A DNA stretch of 64,000 nt from Chloroflexota bacterium (GCA_019456165.1 VRUJ01000004.1:64002-128001); one strand, 5' to 3'; shown: positions 24,121 through 33,325, counted from the stretch's first letter. The notes: generated by a model not told the origin, from the sequence alone. A program made the numbers and translations.

Positions 24121-24866
24121 TGGAAATGGATATCACCGGACTTGGTCTGGTTCTGAGCTTCTTCGGGCTAATCGTGGGATTCTCATTCATCAACCGCAGG
24201 CGTTCTGGCGCGAATTTGCGTGAAATCCCGGCTTTTTCCCGGCTTCGTAATGCAATAGAACTGGCCGTTGAAGACGGCACACGTCTGCATATCTCCATAG
24301 GCCGCGGTGATATTACAGGCCCGCAAAGCACTGCTGCCTTTGTCGGGTTGAGCATGCTTAAGCGCATTACCACAGTAGCCTCGGACAGCGACAACCCCCC
24401 TATCGCCACCGCGGGTGACGGCGCTCTCGCCTTATTAGCCCAAGACACATTGCGCAGCACTTACCAATCACTGGGCGCATTGAACAACTATGATATTACT
24501 CAAGGGCGCGCGGCTGGGTTAACCCCTTTTTCGTTTGCTGCGGGAACACTACCCATAATCAGCGATGAGGATGTTTCCGCAAATATTTTGGTTGGTTCTT
24601 TTGGCACCGAAATTGGGCTTATCACTACAACCGGAGGGCACAGACAAACACTCAGCCTTGCAGGGACAGACAACATACCAGCCCAAGCCATTTTGTATGC
24701 TACTGCTGATGAACAGTTAATTGGAGAGGAACTTTATGCAGGAGGAGCATATGTTGGCGCTGGTCCCATGCATATCGCCAGCCTCCACGCCCAAGACATC
24801 ATGCGCTGGGCACTCATTGCTATCATCATCATCAGAGCGTTTGGAGAGCTGCTAACAGCTTTGTAA
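24120..24866 (+). CDS. DUF6754-like membrane protein
   Basis: This 248-residue protein has an N-terminal helix (TGLGLVLSFFGLIVGFSFI) followed by basic residues RRR and a C-terminal helix (IMRWALIAIIIIRAFGELL). Between them is a conserved soluble domain with EDGTRLHISIGRGDITGPQS, NPPIATAGDGALALLAQD and GSFGTEIGLITTTGG. I associate this pattern with DUF6754 proteins of Chloroflexota; their function is unknown. The stop overlaps the next start (TAATG). The repeated Gly-rich turns suggest a compact beta/alpha domain on the cytoplasmic side. Confidence 0.7.
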   Translation: MEMDITGLGLVLSFFGLIVGFSFINRRRSGANLREIPAFSRLRNAIELAVEDGTRLHISIGRGDITGPQSTAAFVGLSMLKRITTVASDSDNPPIATAGDGALALLAQDTLRSTYQSLGALNNYDITQGRAAGLTPFSFAAGTLPIISDEDVSANILVGSFGTEIGLITTTGGHRQTLSLAGTDNIPAQAILYATADEQLIGEELYAGGAYVGAGPMHIASLHAQDIMRWALIAIIIIRAFGELLTAL

Positions 24867-25489
24867 TGAACCTGAACTTAAAAGCACCAATCTCTACGAT
24901 AATAGCCATAGGCGTTGGAGTTTTCATCCTCAGCGGATATTTCATCCCGCTCTTCCCAGAGCTACGCACAAGTTTGTTAACTACTGCGATGCTTTTGGTA
25001 GGATTTGCATTATTCATGGGCGTAATCAACCTCTCCCTGGTGCATTTGGACAAAATCAGGCAAGGCAGCAAAACTGCATTGTATAGTTTCCTATTAATAA
25101 TATCAATGTTTATCACCTTCGTAACAACCATCCTACAGGGTCCAGATGGATTTCTTCCAAACTGGTTATTTTCTAATATTCAAATCCCTGTTGAAACCAG
25201 CCTGATGGCTGTCCTGACCGTGAGTCTTGCATTTGCCACGGTTCGCCTGCTGACCAGACGTCTGAACCTTTTTTCCATAATCTTTGTTTTTTCCGCTATG
25301 TTGATACTTCTAGGCAGCGGTCCGATTTTTGGTTTCCAAATCCCCTTCATCGGCGATACAATCAGACCTTACCTTTCTCAGATTTTGGCAGGGGCTGGAG
25401 CACGCGGGATATTACTGGGCATAGGCTTAGGGACTGTCGCCACCGGCTTAAGGATTCTCATGGGCGCGGACCGTCCTTTCGGGGGATAA
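24866..25489 (+). CDS. Polytopic membrane protein of the MutL/DUF6754 cluster
   Basis: This 207-residue protein is almost entirely hydrophobic, with five or six membrane helices: TIIAIGVGVFILSGYFI, LLTTAMLLVGFALFMGVI, YSFLLIISMFITFVTTIL, SLMAVLTVSLAFATVRLL, FSIIFVFSAMLILLGSG and a Gly-rich last segment GARGILLGIGLGTVATGL. No catalytic motif is evident. It overlaps the preceding gene by one base and is followed 3 bases later by the zinc-ribbon gene. It is likely an integral subunit of the same complex. Confidence 0.75.
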   Translation: MNLNLKAPISTIIAIGVGVFILSGYFIPLFPELRTSLLTTAMLLVGFALFMGVINLSLVHLDKIRQGSKTALYSFLLIISMFITFVTTILQGPDGFLPNWLFSNIQIPVETSLMAVLTVSLAFATVRLLTRRLNLFSIIFVFSAMLILLGSGPIFGFQIPFIGDTIRPYLSQILAGAGARGILLGIGLGTVATGLRILMGADRPFGG

Positions 25490-25492
25490 GCT

Positions 25493-28069
25493 ATGGCTGA
25501 TATTAATTGCCCGATGTGTGGGGAAAGCAATCCTCCCGAACTGGAGGTTTGTCAGCACTGCCAGGCACGCTTGAAACCCTTGGTTCCAGAAGATAATGAA
25601 TTCCCCCTAGATTTACCTGAAGAAGAACTTCCAGACTGGCTGAGCAGTTTGCGCGAAGATGAGCTTCCAGAAATTCAACCCCGGCCTGATGATGAAACAC
25701 TCGATTGGATGGCAAGTACGGATGCTGCATCAGATCCTACATTAAACCAATCTAGTGAAATACCAGAAGATGATCCTGAATGGCTAAGCAACCTCCGCGC
25801 CGCCGAACCAGAAATTCAATTACCCCAGAAAGATTACGACACATCGCCACCAATTTCTAATCAAGACCAAGACGATCCAGACTGGCTGTTGGAACTTCGT
25901 CAGAGGCAAGAGCAAGAAGGGGGCAGCAGCGAGACGGGGAAACCAGCGGAAGACACTGGTGATTTTATGGAGCGCATCCAAGACTTGCAAGACAACGAAG
26001 TTGAAGCAGCGGGTGAAACTTCGGACCAACCTGAAGAAGCTGTATTAGCCAGCCTCGACGCTGAAGACCAACCAGCAGAACCAAGCGAAGATACTTCTCG
26101 AGATTGGTTGGCTGGTTTATCAGATGAAGCCCAAGATCTCTTTCAAGAATCCGCCCAATCTGCGGAAGAATCACCTGACTGGCTTGCAGAATTGGGTGAT
26201 AGCGCTTCCGAAACAATTCAAGAGCCCGCCCAACCTGCGGAAGAATCACCCGACTGGCTTGGGGACTTAGCAGATAGCGCCTCCGAAACAATTCAAGAAC
26301 CTGCCCAACCTGCGGAAGAATCACCTGAGTGGCTTGCAGAATTGGGCGATAGTACTCCCGAAACGATTCAAGAGCCTGTCCAACCAGGGTATGAACCCTT
26401 TGTAGAAATTCAGCAGCCGGTAGCGGAGGATTCGATTTCAAGTCTCCTAGAAGAAACCCCAGCCGAAACCACAGAAGACACTCCCGATTGGCTACCTCAA
26501 GCAGAATCTAGTGCGGAAAAAACAGTGCTTGGCCAGGTTGTTGCACGACAGGAAGAAATTGATGCCCTGCTGGAAGATCAACCCAAAGCATCTCAAGGTG
26601 TAGATGCTGAATCCCCAGACCTTCCAAAAAAACCCGGCTTCGTGGATACTGGTTCTCTGCCTTCTTGGCTAGTGGATTTAAAGCGCAGCGAACCATCCAT
26701 TCCTTCCGTAACACCCCAAACACCCGCTCTAGTAAGCGAAGAAGATAGCAGCAAATTCTCGTTCCAGAGCGATGAAACCGAAATAGGTCTTACTCCTGCT
26801 GAATTACCCAGTTGGCTTTCCGAAGAAACACTGATTACCGAAGAAGCCGATGAGTTAATCTACGAGGCTGAAGAATCTGAAGCAAGTCCAGAAATAACTC
26901 CAGAAATAGCCCCAGCCGACCTCCCCACCTGGGTAGAGACCATGCGTCCAGACGTGCAGGAAATTTCCGCTACCGACGAAGATGCCCAAACAGGAGCGCA
27001 GGAAACCGCGGGACCTTTGTCTGGTTTACGGGGTGTTCTACCTGCCGAACCTGAAATCGTTCGGTTTACAAAGCCACCGCTCTACTCGATAAAGCTTGAT
27101 GTCACAGAAAATCAAAATGTTAATGCAGCCTTGTTTGAGGAGTTAATTGCCTCAGAAAGCGAAACCCTCACACCGAAACGACAGATCGAAGCCTTATCAC
27201 AACGAATTCTCCGCTTGGCAATCGCAAGTCTGCTGTTCTTGTCTGTCCTAGTTCCTGTATTAACCGAAAGCACCAGCGTTGCGTCTCCATCAGCCGCAAC
27301 CATCCCGCCTGAAACTCAACAGTTTTTTAGCCTGGTTAACGAATTCACCTCAGAAATCTCGGTATTGATAGCATTTGATTACCAGCCGGGTTTGTCCGGC
27401 GAAATGAACACTGCCGCAGCTGCAGTTATTGACCATTTGCTGCTCAAAGGAGCACAAATCGCCACAATTTCAACTAGCCCAACAGGACCGGCTCTGGCAG
27501 CGAACTCCCTCGCCACCACTCAACCTTCCCACGATTACATCACCCAAAAACTGTATCGCAACCTTGGTTTCATTGCTGGAGGTACCAGCGCTCTGCGTAA
27601 TCTCGCTGACAATCCACGTGAGGCTGTACCAATTAACGTGCTAGAGGGCGAAGAGCTTAGGAGCGTCTGGGACATGCCACCGTTGCAAGAGATTCACACC
27701 CTACATGATTTCAGCTTAATCACCGTAATCACCGATGACCCTAATACCGCTAGAGCATGGATAGAACAGGTTCAACCCACTCTGGATGGAACTCCGCTAA
27801 CGCTGATAATAAGCGCGCAAGCCGAACCGCTCGTAAGGCCGTATTTCGAAACCAGCCCAAAACAAGTTGAAGGGATCGTGACAGGCATTCTAGGCGCGGC
27901 AAGTTATGAACTCCTAACCGGTCGTACTAACCTGGCGCGTGCCCAATGGGATGCATTCAGTATGGGTTTAGGTATTACGGTAATCGTTATCCTAGCTGGC
28001 GGCTTTGCCAGTTTAGCAACCTCTATACTTTCACAGCGGCAGCCAAAACGCTCGGAGATACAAAAGTGA
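25493..28069 (+). CDS. Large zinc-ribbon, acidic-repeat, two-helix membrane protein
   Basis: This 858-residue protein opens with a zinc ribbon (Cys6, Cys9, Cys20, Cys23: CPMCGES...CQHCQA). A highly acidic, Pro/Ser/Glu-rich region of about 530 residues follows. It is punctuated by DWL or DWLxxL motifs, including three near-identical repeats of SPDWLAELGDSASETIQEPA type encoded at about 26160-26390. A membrane helix at residues about 573-590 (LAIASLLFLSVLVPVL) leads to an external domain of about 230 residues; a second helix lies at about 823-842. The cytoplasmic Trp-Leu motifs in acidic context look like repeated docking sites for a partner protein. The stop overlaps the GTG start of the next gene. 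Confidence 0.8.
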   Translation: MADINCPMCGESNPPELEVCQHCQARLKPLVPEDNEFPLDLPEEELPDWLSSLREDELPEIQPRPDDETLDWMASTDAASDPTLNQSSEIPEDDPEWLSNLRAAEPEIQLPQKDYDTSPPISNQDQDDPDWLLELRQRQEQEGGSSETGKPAEDTGDFMERIQDLQDNEVEAAGETSDQPEEAVLASLDAEDQPAEPSEDTSRDWLAGLSDEAQDLFQESAQSAEESPDWLAELGDSASETIQEPAQPAEESPDWLGDLADSASETIQEPAQPAEESPEWLAELGDSTPETIQEPVQPGYEPFVEIQQPVAEDSISSLLEETPAETTEDTPDWLPQAESSAEKTVLGQVVARQEEIDALLEDQPKASQGVDAESPDLPKKPGFVDTGSLPSWLVDLKRSEPSIPSVTPQTPALVSEEDSSKFSFQSDETEIGLTPAELPSWLSEETLITEEADELIYEAEESEASPEITPEIAPADLPTWVETMRPDVQEISATDEDAQTGAQETAGPLSGLRGVLPAEPEIVRFTKPPLYSIKLDVTENQNVNAALFEELIASESETLTPKRQIEALSQRILRLAIASLLFLSVLVPVLTESTSVASPSAATIPPETQQFFSLVNEFTSEISVLIAFDYQPGLSGEMNTAAAAVIDHLLLKGAQIATISTSPTGPALAANSLATTQPSHDYITQKLYRNLGFIAGGTSALRNLADNPREAVPINVLEGEELRSVWDMPPLQEIHTLHDFSLITVITDDPNTARAWIEQVQPTLDGTPLTLIISAQAEPLVRPYFETSPKQVEGIVTGILGAASYELLTGRTNLARAQWDAFSMGLGITVIVILAGGFASLATSILSQRQPKRSEIQK

Positions 28070-28806
28070 ACCTTCTAGACGCAGACGCTATTGAACTGTT
28101 AGGCTCGATAATAGCTTTCGTATTTACCTTAATAGTATTGTTATATGCTTTTGGCGATAATCCCTTGTTCCGGCTGGCTATCCATATCTTCATCGGCGTA
28201 GCAGCAGGTTATGCAGGAGGTGTTGCCTGGCATGCCGTCATCCAACCGCATTTGGTTCAACCACTGCTCAATCTTGGGAATTCCCAGACCTCATTCACCG
28301 AATTATCTCTCCGGTTATTATTGGTAGCTTTGATGCTCACCAAGATATCGCCACGCATAGCCACCCTGGGTAATCCGGCTACCGCTTATCTGGTAGGCAT
28401 AGGCGCGGCCACAGCCATCGGGGGAGCTATCCAAGGTACTATTCTCCCCTTTACTTCCGGCTCTGGGGGCATTTTCCAAGTCGAAGCCATTCAGAGCGTG
28501 CTCTCTGGCGCTACTCCAGGCGGTATAGTTGCTGTATTTGAGCTAGTACTAGTAGATGGCACAGTTATCTTGATCGGCACGATTGCGACCCTAATTTACT
28601 TCAACTTCGGAGCCCGCTCCCTACCCAACCAAACACCTGAACGAAACCGCATAATCGCCTCAATTGCTTGGCTTGGGCAGGTATTTATCGCCATCACGTT
28701 TGGCGTTCTCTTCGCGGGAGTGTACATTGCATCTCTCAATGCCATGATAGAGCGGTTGTTTTTCCTTTGGAACTTATTGACTACTTTCTTGTTAGGTTCA
28801 GGTTAA
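28066..28806 (+). CDS. Polytopic membrane protein of the MutL/DUF6754 cluster
   Basis: This 246-residue protein has about seven membrane helices. Examples are LLGSIIAFVFTLIVLLYAFG, LAIHIFIGVAAGYAGGVAWHAVI, LVGIGAATAIGGAIQGTILPF, GTVILIGTIATLIYFNFG and IAITFGVLFAGVYIASL. GTG 28066 overlaps the preceding stop (GTGA), which fixes the start; a longer frame from 27946 would overlap the previous gene by 124 bases. The Gly-rich helix pairs recall transport or pore-forming subunits, but no family motif is recognised. Four bases separate it from the ATPase gene. Confidence 0.75.
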   Translation: MNLLDADAIELLGSIIAFVFTLIVLLYAFGDNPLFRLAIHIFIGVAAGYAGGVAWHAVIQPHLVQPLLNLGNSQTSFTELSLRLLLVALMLTKISPRIATLGNPATAYLVGIGAATAIGGAIQGTILPFTSGSGGIFQVEAIQSVLSGATPGGIVAVFELVLVDGTVILIGTIATLIYFNFGARSLPNQTPERNRIIASIAWLGQVFIAITFGVLFAGVYIASLNAMIERLFFLWNLLTTFLLGSG

Positions 28807-28809
28807 TTT

Positions 28810-30570
28810 ATGGCCAAATCATCCCTTGTAGATGCCGATTCACTTTTGGCCGTGGAAATAGGCACAGTTAATACTAGGGCATTGCTCTTCGACGCGGTCG
28901 AAGGCAATTACCGTTTCCTTGCTTCTGGAACATCCACATCCACAGTTGCGGCGCCTATGTACGATGCTGGTGAAGGCGTGCGCATGGCTCTGGATCAATT
29001 GCACAACATATCTGGGCGCTTGCTTGTCGGTATGGACGAACGGTTGATGATGCCCAGCACACCGGACGGCTCTGGAATTGACCGCTTCTCCGCAAGCCTA
29101 TCAGCCGGGCAACCCCTCAAAGTAGCAGCAGTGGGGTTATTAGACGATGTATCGTTGAAAAGTGTGCGCCGGCTGGTCGGCGCGATCAATTCCCGAATAG
29201 TTGAGACTTTAAGCCTAGATGATAGAAGAAAGCCAGAAGCTCAGATCGATAGTATCATCCGCCTGCGCCCTGACATCGTCGTGATTGCAGGTGGAACCAA
29301 TAACGGCGCTTCTCGTTCAGTTCTGAAATTAATCAACACTCTTGGAATGGCATTGCACTTGCTGCCAGCCAACTTCCGCCCAGAAGTACTTTATGCAGGC
29401 AATGAAAACCTAGGTGGAAATGTTACCAGCTTCCTTGAGAACCTCGTCCCTTTTTCAATAGTTCCCAATCTCCGCCCCAATCACGGGACAGAACAGTTAG
29501 GACCAGCTGAATTAATGCTGACCGAAATTTTTCGTAAAATTCACGGCCGAAAAACTCAGGGCATACAAGAACTTGATACTTGGGCCAGCGGTATGTTACA
29601 ACCTACTTCTATTGCTTTTGGACGGGTGATCCGTTTCCTCAGCAGAGTTTACGATCCCACAAAAGGCGTTCTAGGTATTGACGTAGGCGCATCTTCAACC
29701 ACCGTAGCAAGTTCATTTTCTGGCGACTTGAGGCTCAAAGTATATTCAAGATTAGGTATGGGGGAAAGCCTGGTTGGTCTCGTGAACCGTACCAAACTGG
29801 AAGATATCACTCGCTGGATACCCTTAGATGTTCCAGACGATTACGTTGCAAATTACATTTACAACAAAGCAATTTATCCTGCCAGCCTACCAGCAACACG
29901 CGCAGATCTCGCCATTGAACAAGCCCTGGCGCGCGAAGTGATTCGCGCGGCGTTAAGTCAAGCCAAAGAAACCTTCCCCAAGGATTTGTCCGGACCAAAG
30001 AGGGCTGGTTTATTGCCCTGGTTTGAGCCCATCATCGCAGCGGGAAGCGTTATCGCGCATGCTCCCTCCTTTGCTCAGAGCTTGCTCATGATCCTGGACG
30101 GAGTAGAACCCACCGGCATCACAAAAATCATCCTGGATAAGAATAATATTGCGCCAGCCCTGGGAACAGCCGCAGTCTTGAATTCAATTCTTGCAGTCCA
30201 AGTCCTGGAATCAAGTTCTTTCATCAACTTGGGCACAGTTATTTCCCCAGTTGGGAAGGCTAGGCAAGGGAGCCCTGTCTTGCGCCTAAAAATTATATAC
30301 GATTCCGGACAGGAAAACATTGTGGATGTAAAAAACGGGGCTTTGCAAACCATTCCGCTGCCCCCGGGGCGCAGTGCACAACTTCACATTCAGCCACTTC
30401 ACCGCTTTGACGTAGGTATGGGCGGCCCGGGAAAAAGCGGGCGTTTACGAGTGAGCGGCAGCTATTTTGGTATCGTAATTGATGCTCGCGGCCGGCCAAT
30501 TCGCCACTCGGCTTCTCCAGATAGACGCAGAGAACTCCTCGTCAAGTGGCATAAGATGCTGGAAACGTGA
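28810..30570 (+). CDS. MutL/GlmL-family actin-like ATPase
   Basis: This 586-residue ASKHA-fold protein has two phosphate-binding halves. The first reads LLAVEIGTVNTRALLFD near residue 13; the second reads VLGIDVGASSTTVASSFSG near residue 286. An adenosine-type motif IIAAGSVIAHAP and a C-terminal beta domain (GPGKSGRLRVSGSYFG) follow. The family is named after GlmL/MutL, a protein encoded beside coenzyme B12-dependent glutamate mutase and thought to act as its reactivase. Here no mutase E or S subunit is present. Membrane genes surround it instead, so an ATPase driving or organising a membrane complex is more likely. A PilM/FtsA-like role is an analogy only. Confidence 0.85.
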   Translation: MAKSSLVDADSLLAVEIGTVNTRALLFDAVEGNYRFLASGTSTSTVAAPMYDAGEGVRMALDQLHNISGRLLVGMDERLMMPSTPDGSGIDRFSASLSAGQPLKVAAVGLLDDVSLKSVRRLVGAINSRIVETLSLDDRRKPEAQIDSIIRLRPDIVVIAGGTNNGASRSVLKLINTLGMALHLLPANFRPEVLYAGNENLGGNVTSFLENLVPFSIVPNLRPNHGTEQLGPAELMLTEIFRKIHGRKTQGIQELDTWASGMLQPTSIAFGRVIRFLSRVYDPTKGVLGIDVGASSTTVASSFSGDLRLKVYSRLGMGESLVGLVNRTKLEDITRWIPLDVPDDYVANYIYNKAIYPASLPATRADLAIEQALAREVIRAALSQAKETFPKDLSGPKRAGLLPWFEPIIAAGSVIAHAPSFAQSLLMILDGVEPTGITKIILDKNNIAPALGTAAVLNSILAVQVLESSSFINLGTVISPVGKARQGSPVLRLKIIYDSGQENIVDVKNGALQTIPLPPGRSAQLHIQPLHRFDVGMGGPGKSGRLRVSGSYFGIVIDARGRPIRHSASPDRRRELLVKWHKMLET

Positions 30571-30614
30571 CAATGTTGGCATACCTCTTGCAACCTACTT
30601 AGGAAGATATTACC

Positions 30615-31670
30615 ATGATAGCACATGTGACCCACATTCTACCTTTGGCTTCTATCCGCCGAAAACGTATCTTACCTATCAAAGGCACTGTGCTTGTCCG
30701 CGCCGGGCAGAAGGTAACTCCTACCGACATTATTGCCCAAGCAGACCTGACACCAGAGCACATTGTATTAGATATCGCGCGCGGATTGGGCGTGTCTCCC
30801 AATAAAGCAGCAAGCTACATTACTCGCGAAATTGGTGACGAGATCTCTGAAGGTTCTAAAGTCGCCAGCCGCAGTGGGTTTGCTTCTCGCGTAGTGCGCT
30901 CTCCTTTCCCAGGGCGGCTGGTTTCCATCAGCGGTGGTCAGGTGCTGATCGAAATTAAAAACAAACCCTTCCAATTGAAAGCCGGGATACCGGGTTCAAT
31001 AGCCAGTATTGAGGCCGAGAGGGGTGCAATTATTGAAACAAATGGCGCCTGGATACAAGGAGTTTGGGGCAACGGCAAGGTCGACTATGGTCAACTTACA
31101 ATATTATCAAAAGATCTGGATCATATAGTCACACCCGATGGTTTTGATGTCAGCCAGAGAGGCACAATGATGTTAGGCGGCTACTGCAATCAAGCAAAAG
31201 CTCTCGAAACCGCTGCGGATGTACCTATTAGAGGGTTGATTCTTTCCAGCTTAGCCCCAAAATTAATCTCAACCGCTATAAAGATGCCTTATCCCATCAT
31301 AGTATTGGAAGGCTTCGATCAGGTGAAAATGAATTCAGCTGCCCACACACTTCTGACTACTAACGAATCGCGCGAGCTCGCGATTAACGCCGAATCCTAT
31401 AACCGCTTCGAAGGTAAACGCCCGGAGATCGTCATTCCCTTACAAGGCGCGGGTGATTCACCAACCCCATTAAACGTCGAAACCTTCACCCAGGGGCAAA
31501 AGGTTCGAATATTGCGTTCCCCGCATGCCAGCACCGTGGCTAAGATCACATTCGTTCAACCCGGATTGACGCGTTTTCCCAGTGGATTGCGTGCTGCAGC
31601 TGCAAATGTGGAATTAGAAGACGGCGAAAAAGCCGTCGTTCCACTGGCGAATATCGAGGTTCTAGGGTAA
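30615..31670 (+). CDS. Beta-rich soluble protein of the MutL/DUF6754 cluster
   Basis: This 351-residue protein has no signal or membrane segment. The N-terminal part (GTVLVRAGQKVTPTDIIAQADL) and the segment GFASRVVRSPFPGRLVSISGGQVLIEI look like barrel-sandwich/hybrid hammerheads, as in biotinyl-like or RnfC-type proteins. There is no MKM biotinylation motif. The middle contains a putative nucleotide- or ligand-binding loop (MMLGGYCNQAKALE), and the C-terminus has a KOW/SH3-like strand set (GQKVRILRSPHASTVAKITF). I do not recognise a family name. It is preceded by AGGAAG and lies 44 bases after the ATPase gene, the widest spacing between adjacent genes so far in the cluster. Confidence 0.75.
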   Translation: MIAHVTHILPLASIRRKRILPIKGTVLVRAGQKVTPTDIIAQADLTPEHIVLDIARGLGVSPNKAASYITREIGDEISEGSKVASRSGFASRVVRSPFPGRLVSISGGQVLIEIKNKPFQLKAGIPGSIASIEAERGAIIETNGAWIQGVWGNGKVDYGQLTILSKDLDHIVTPDGFDVSQRGTMMLGGYCNQAKALETAADVPIRGLILSSLAPKLISTAIKMPYPIIVLEGFDQVKMNSAAHTLLTTNESRELAINAESYNRFEGKRPEIVIPLQGAGDSPTPLNVETFTQGQKVRILRSPHASTVAKITFVQPGLTRFPSGLRAAAANVELEDGEKAVVPLANIEVLG

Positions 31671-31735
31671 AAATAGATACTTGGTTTGCCTAATTTGCAA
31701 ATTAACGGGCATCCAAAGGTTTGAGGAGATACTTT

Positions 31736-32335
31736 ATGCTTGACGATTTCGATCTAGACGTTCCGGAAGGACCTCCACCGGAGGAATCTGGCAACCGCAC
31801 CTTTATGATAGTTGCAGGTGGGCTGGGCGGCTTCATGCTGATCTCGATAATCTGCTTAGCTGTCGTTTTCTTCATGGGCCGGGGTGGCGGAGACGATGGA
31901 GAAGGTACAGAATTAACTGCGGAAGCGATCAACGCCAATAATACTGAAGTGGCCGAGTTCGCCAACCAAACCGCAACTGCGGACTCTTATACTCCCACTA
32001 TTACAGCAACGCTTCCTCCAACTGCAACTCAGGTTCCCCCCACTGCCACAGCGACGGAAGTTGAACTAATAGTTACTACAGAGGTTACTCAACCAGTTGA
32101 TGGTGGCCCTACAGTTAATCCAAGCACAGCAACAGTGGAAGCATTGCTCACTCAAGCCTCGCTGGCGCAAACCCAGGCTGCCTCAGCGATACTTACCGTA
32201 ACCCCCACACCTACAGTCGTACTCCCCGATTCTGGCTTTGCAGATAACGTGGGTTTGATGGGCCTATTTACTCTTACCGCAATGCTGGTTTTGGTAATTG
32301 TATTCGTCAGGCGCTTACGTTTTGTCAATAGCTGA
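31736..32335 (+). CDS. Two-helix surface protein with LPDSG sorting-like signal
   Basis: This 199-residue protein has an acidic N-terminal tail (MLDDFDLDVPEGPPPEE) and a membrane helix at residues 22-48. A Thr/Pro/Ala-rich external region of about 110 residues follows. The C-terminus reads LPDSG (163-167), hydrophobic helix 172-191, then RRLRFVNS. That arrangement matches the sortase sorting-signal layout: LPxxG-like motif, hydrophobic stretch, positive tail. GAGGAG precedes ATG 31736. It is the last gene of the cluster; a MITE lies 45 bases after it. No sortase gene is in the window. Confidence 0.7.
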   Translation: MLDDFDLDVPEGPPPEESGNRTFMIVAGGLGGFMLISIICLAVVFFMGRGGGDDGEGTELTAEAINANNTEVAEFANQTATADSYTPTITATLPPTATQVPPTATATEVELIVTTEVTQPVDGGPTVNPSTATVEALLTQASLAQTQAASAILTVTPTPTVVLPDSGFADNVGLMGLFTLTAMLVLVIVFVRRLRFVNS

Positions 32336-32379
32336 TTAACAATACCAAGTTAAACAATCCCCAACCTCCCGAATATTAT

Positions 32380-32511
32380 TAAGAAGGGGCTGTCCCAAAA
32401 GTTCCCCTCGATATCCGCAAACTCCTACATATTGGGGTTGGTTTTTTCCGAAACCTCAACATGTGGTGGTTACAATTACACGAAACCTACTTATGGGACA
32501 GCCCCTTCTTA
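32380..32511. mobile_element. 132-bp MITE-like element with 22-bp inverted repeats
   Basis: TAAGAAGGGGCTGTCCCA begins at 32380. The inverted copy, TGGGACAGCCCCTTCTTA, ends at 32511; beyond the shared 18 bases a few more (AAAAG/ATAAG) also pair. TA flanks both ends if the repeat proper is taken as AGAAGGGG, as expected for Tc1/mariner-IS630-type TA target duplication. No reading frame is inside. Lying between convergent genes, its hairpin could also serve as a two-way terminator. Confidence 0.7.
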
Positions 32512-32558
32512 TTTTTGTTATCAGTATTTTTTATCCACCCCAAATGGAAATTAGCATC

Positions 32559-33325
32559 TTACTCATGCGGATCGCCATCAATATTAGTATCTCTGGCTGG
32601 GAGGGGATAATCACCGGCAATGCCAAATGCTTCATAGCCTATGCCATACATGTACCACCTGCCGTTGGAGGGTCTGTATATCGTCTCATCCCAATCCCCA
32701 TCTCCATCATAATCTCCCGGTACGGGTATATCTCCCGATATACCGTAGGCCACATAGCCTTGCCCTAACACATACCACCTGCCATTGCTCGGACGGTAGA
32801 TGGCTACATCGAAATCTCCATCCCCATCGTAATCACCAGATACGGGTATGTCTCCAGTAATCCCCCAGGCAGAATAGCCCTGATCCTTGACGTACCACCT
32901 GCCGTTGCTCGGACGGTAGATGGCGATGTCACAATCTCCATCCCCGTCATAATCACCGGGTACCGGGATGTCGCCTGCAATTCCATAAGCTGTGTAGCCC
33001 TGGTCTTTGACATACCACCTGCCGTTGCTCGGCCGGTAGATAGCGATGTCAGCATCCCCATCTCCATCGTAGTCGCAGGGCATGGGGATATCACCGGTAT
33101 TACCATATCCCACATTGCCGCCCCCGTAGAAATACCATCTGCCATTGGAAGGGCGGTAGACGGCGATATCTGCATCCACCATCCCCATCGTAGTCTTGAG
33201 GTACGGGGATATCCCCGGTGATCCCGAAGGCGGCCAGTAATCCTGCGGTTGATGTGTACCAACGTCCATTGGAGGGGCGGAAGATTGAGACATCCGTTGA
33301 ACCATTGCCATCAAAATCAGCAGGG
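32559..33325 (-). pseudogene. FG-GAP/VCBS-like repeat region, C-terminal part of the LRR surface protein (frameshifted)
   Basis: Read on the minus strand, the region carries six repeats of about 40 residues of the form DYDGDGDxDIAIYRPSNGRWY plus a partial seventh (DTNIDGDPHE). The DxDGDGD loops are calcium-binding-like blades found in integrin/FG-GAP and VCBS proteins. The first repeat is joined to the preceding LRR gene only after removing one base from a run of six G (33323-33328, plus strand). The first and second repeats join only after removing one C at 33176-33177. The frame starting at 33314 is therefore artificial over its first 45 residues. The natural product would be a single protein of about 700 residues with the LRR region. 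Confidence 0.75.

Noticed and set aside
25965-26441. Minus-strand 158-codon frame with internal repeats
   Set aside because: Its repeats are the antisense of the acidic repeats of the zinc-ribbon protein; no start signal or family match.
28810-30570. Reactivase of glutamate mutase
   Set aside because: The family match is clear, but no glmE/glmS or other B12-dependent mutase gene is in the cluster; an envelope role fits the context better.
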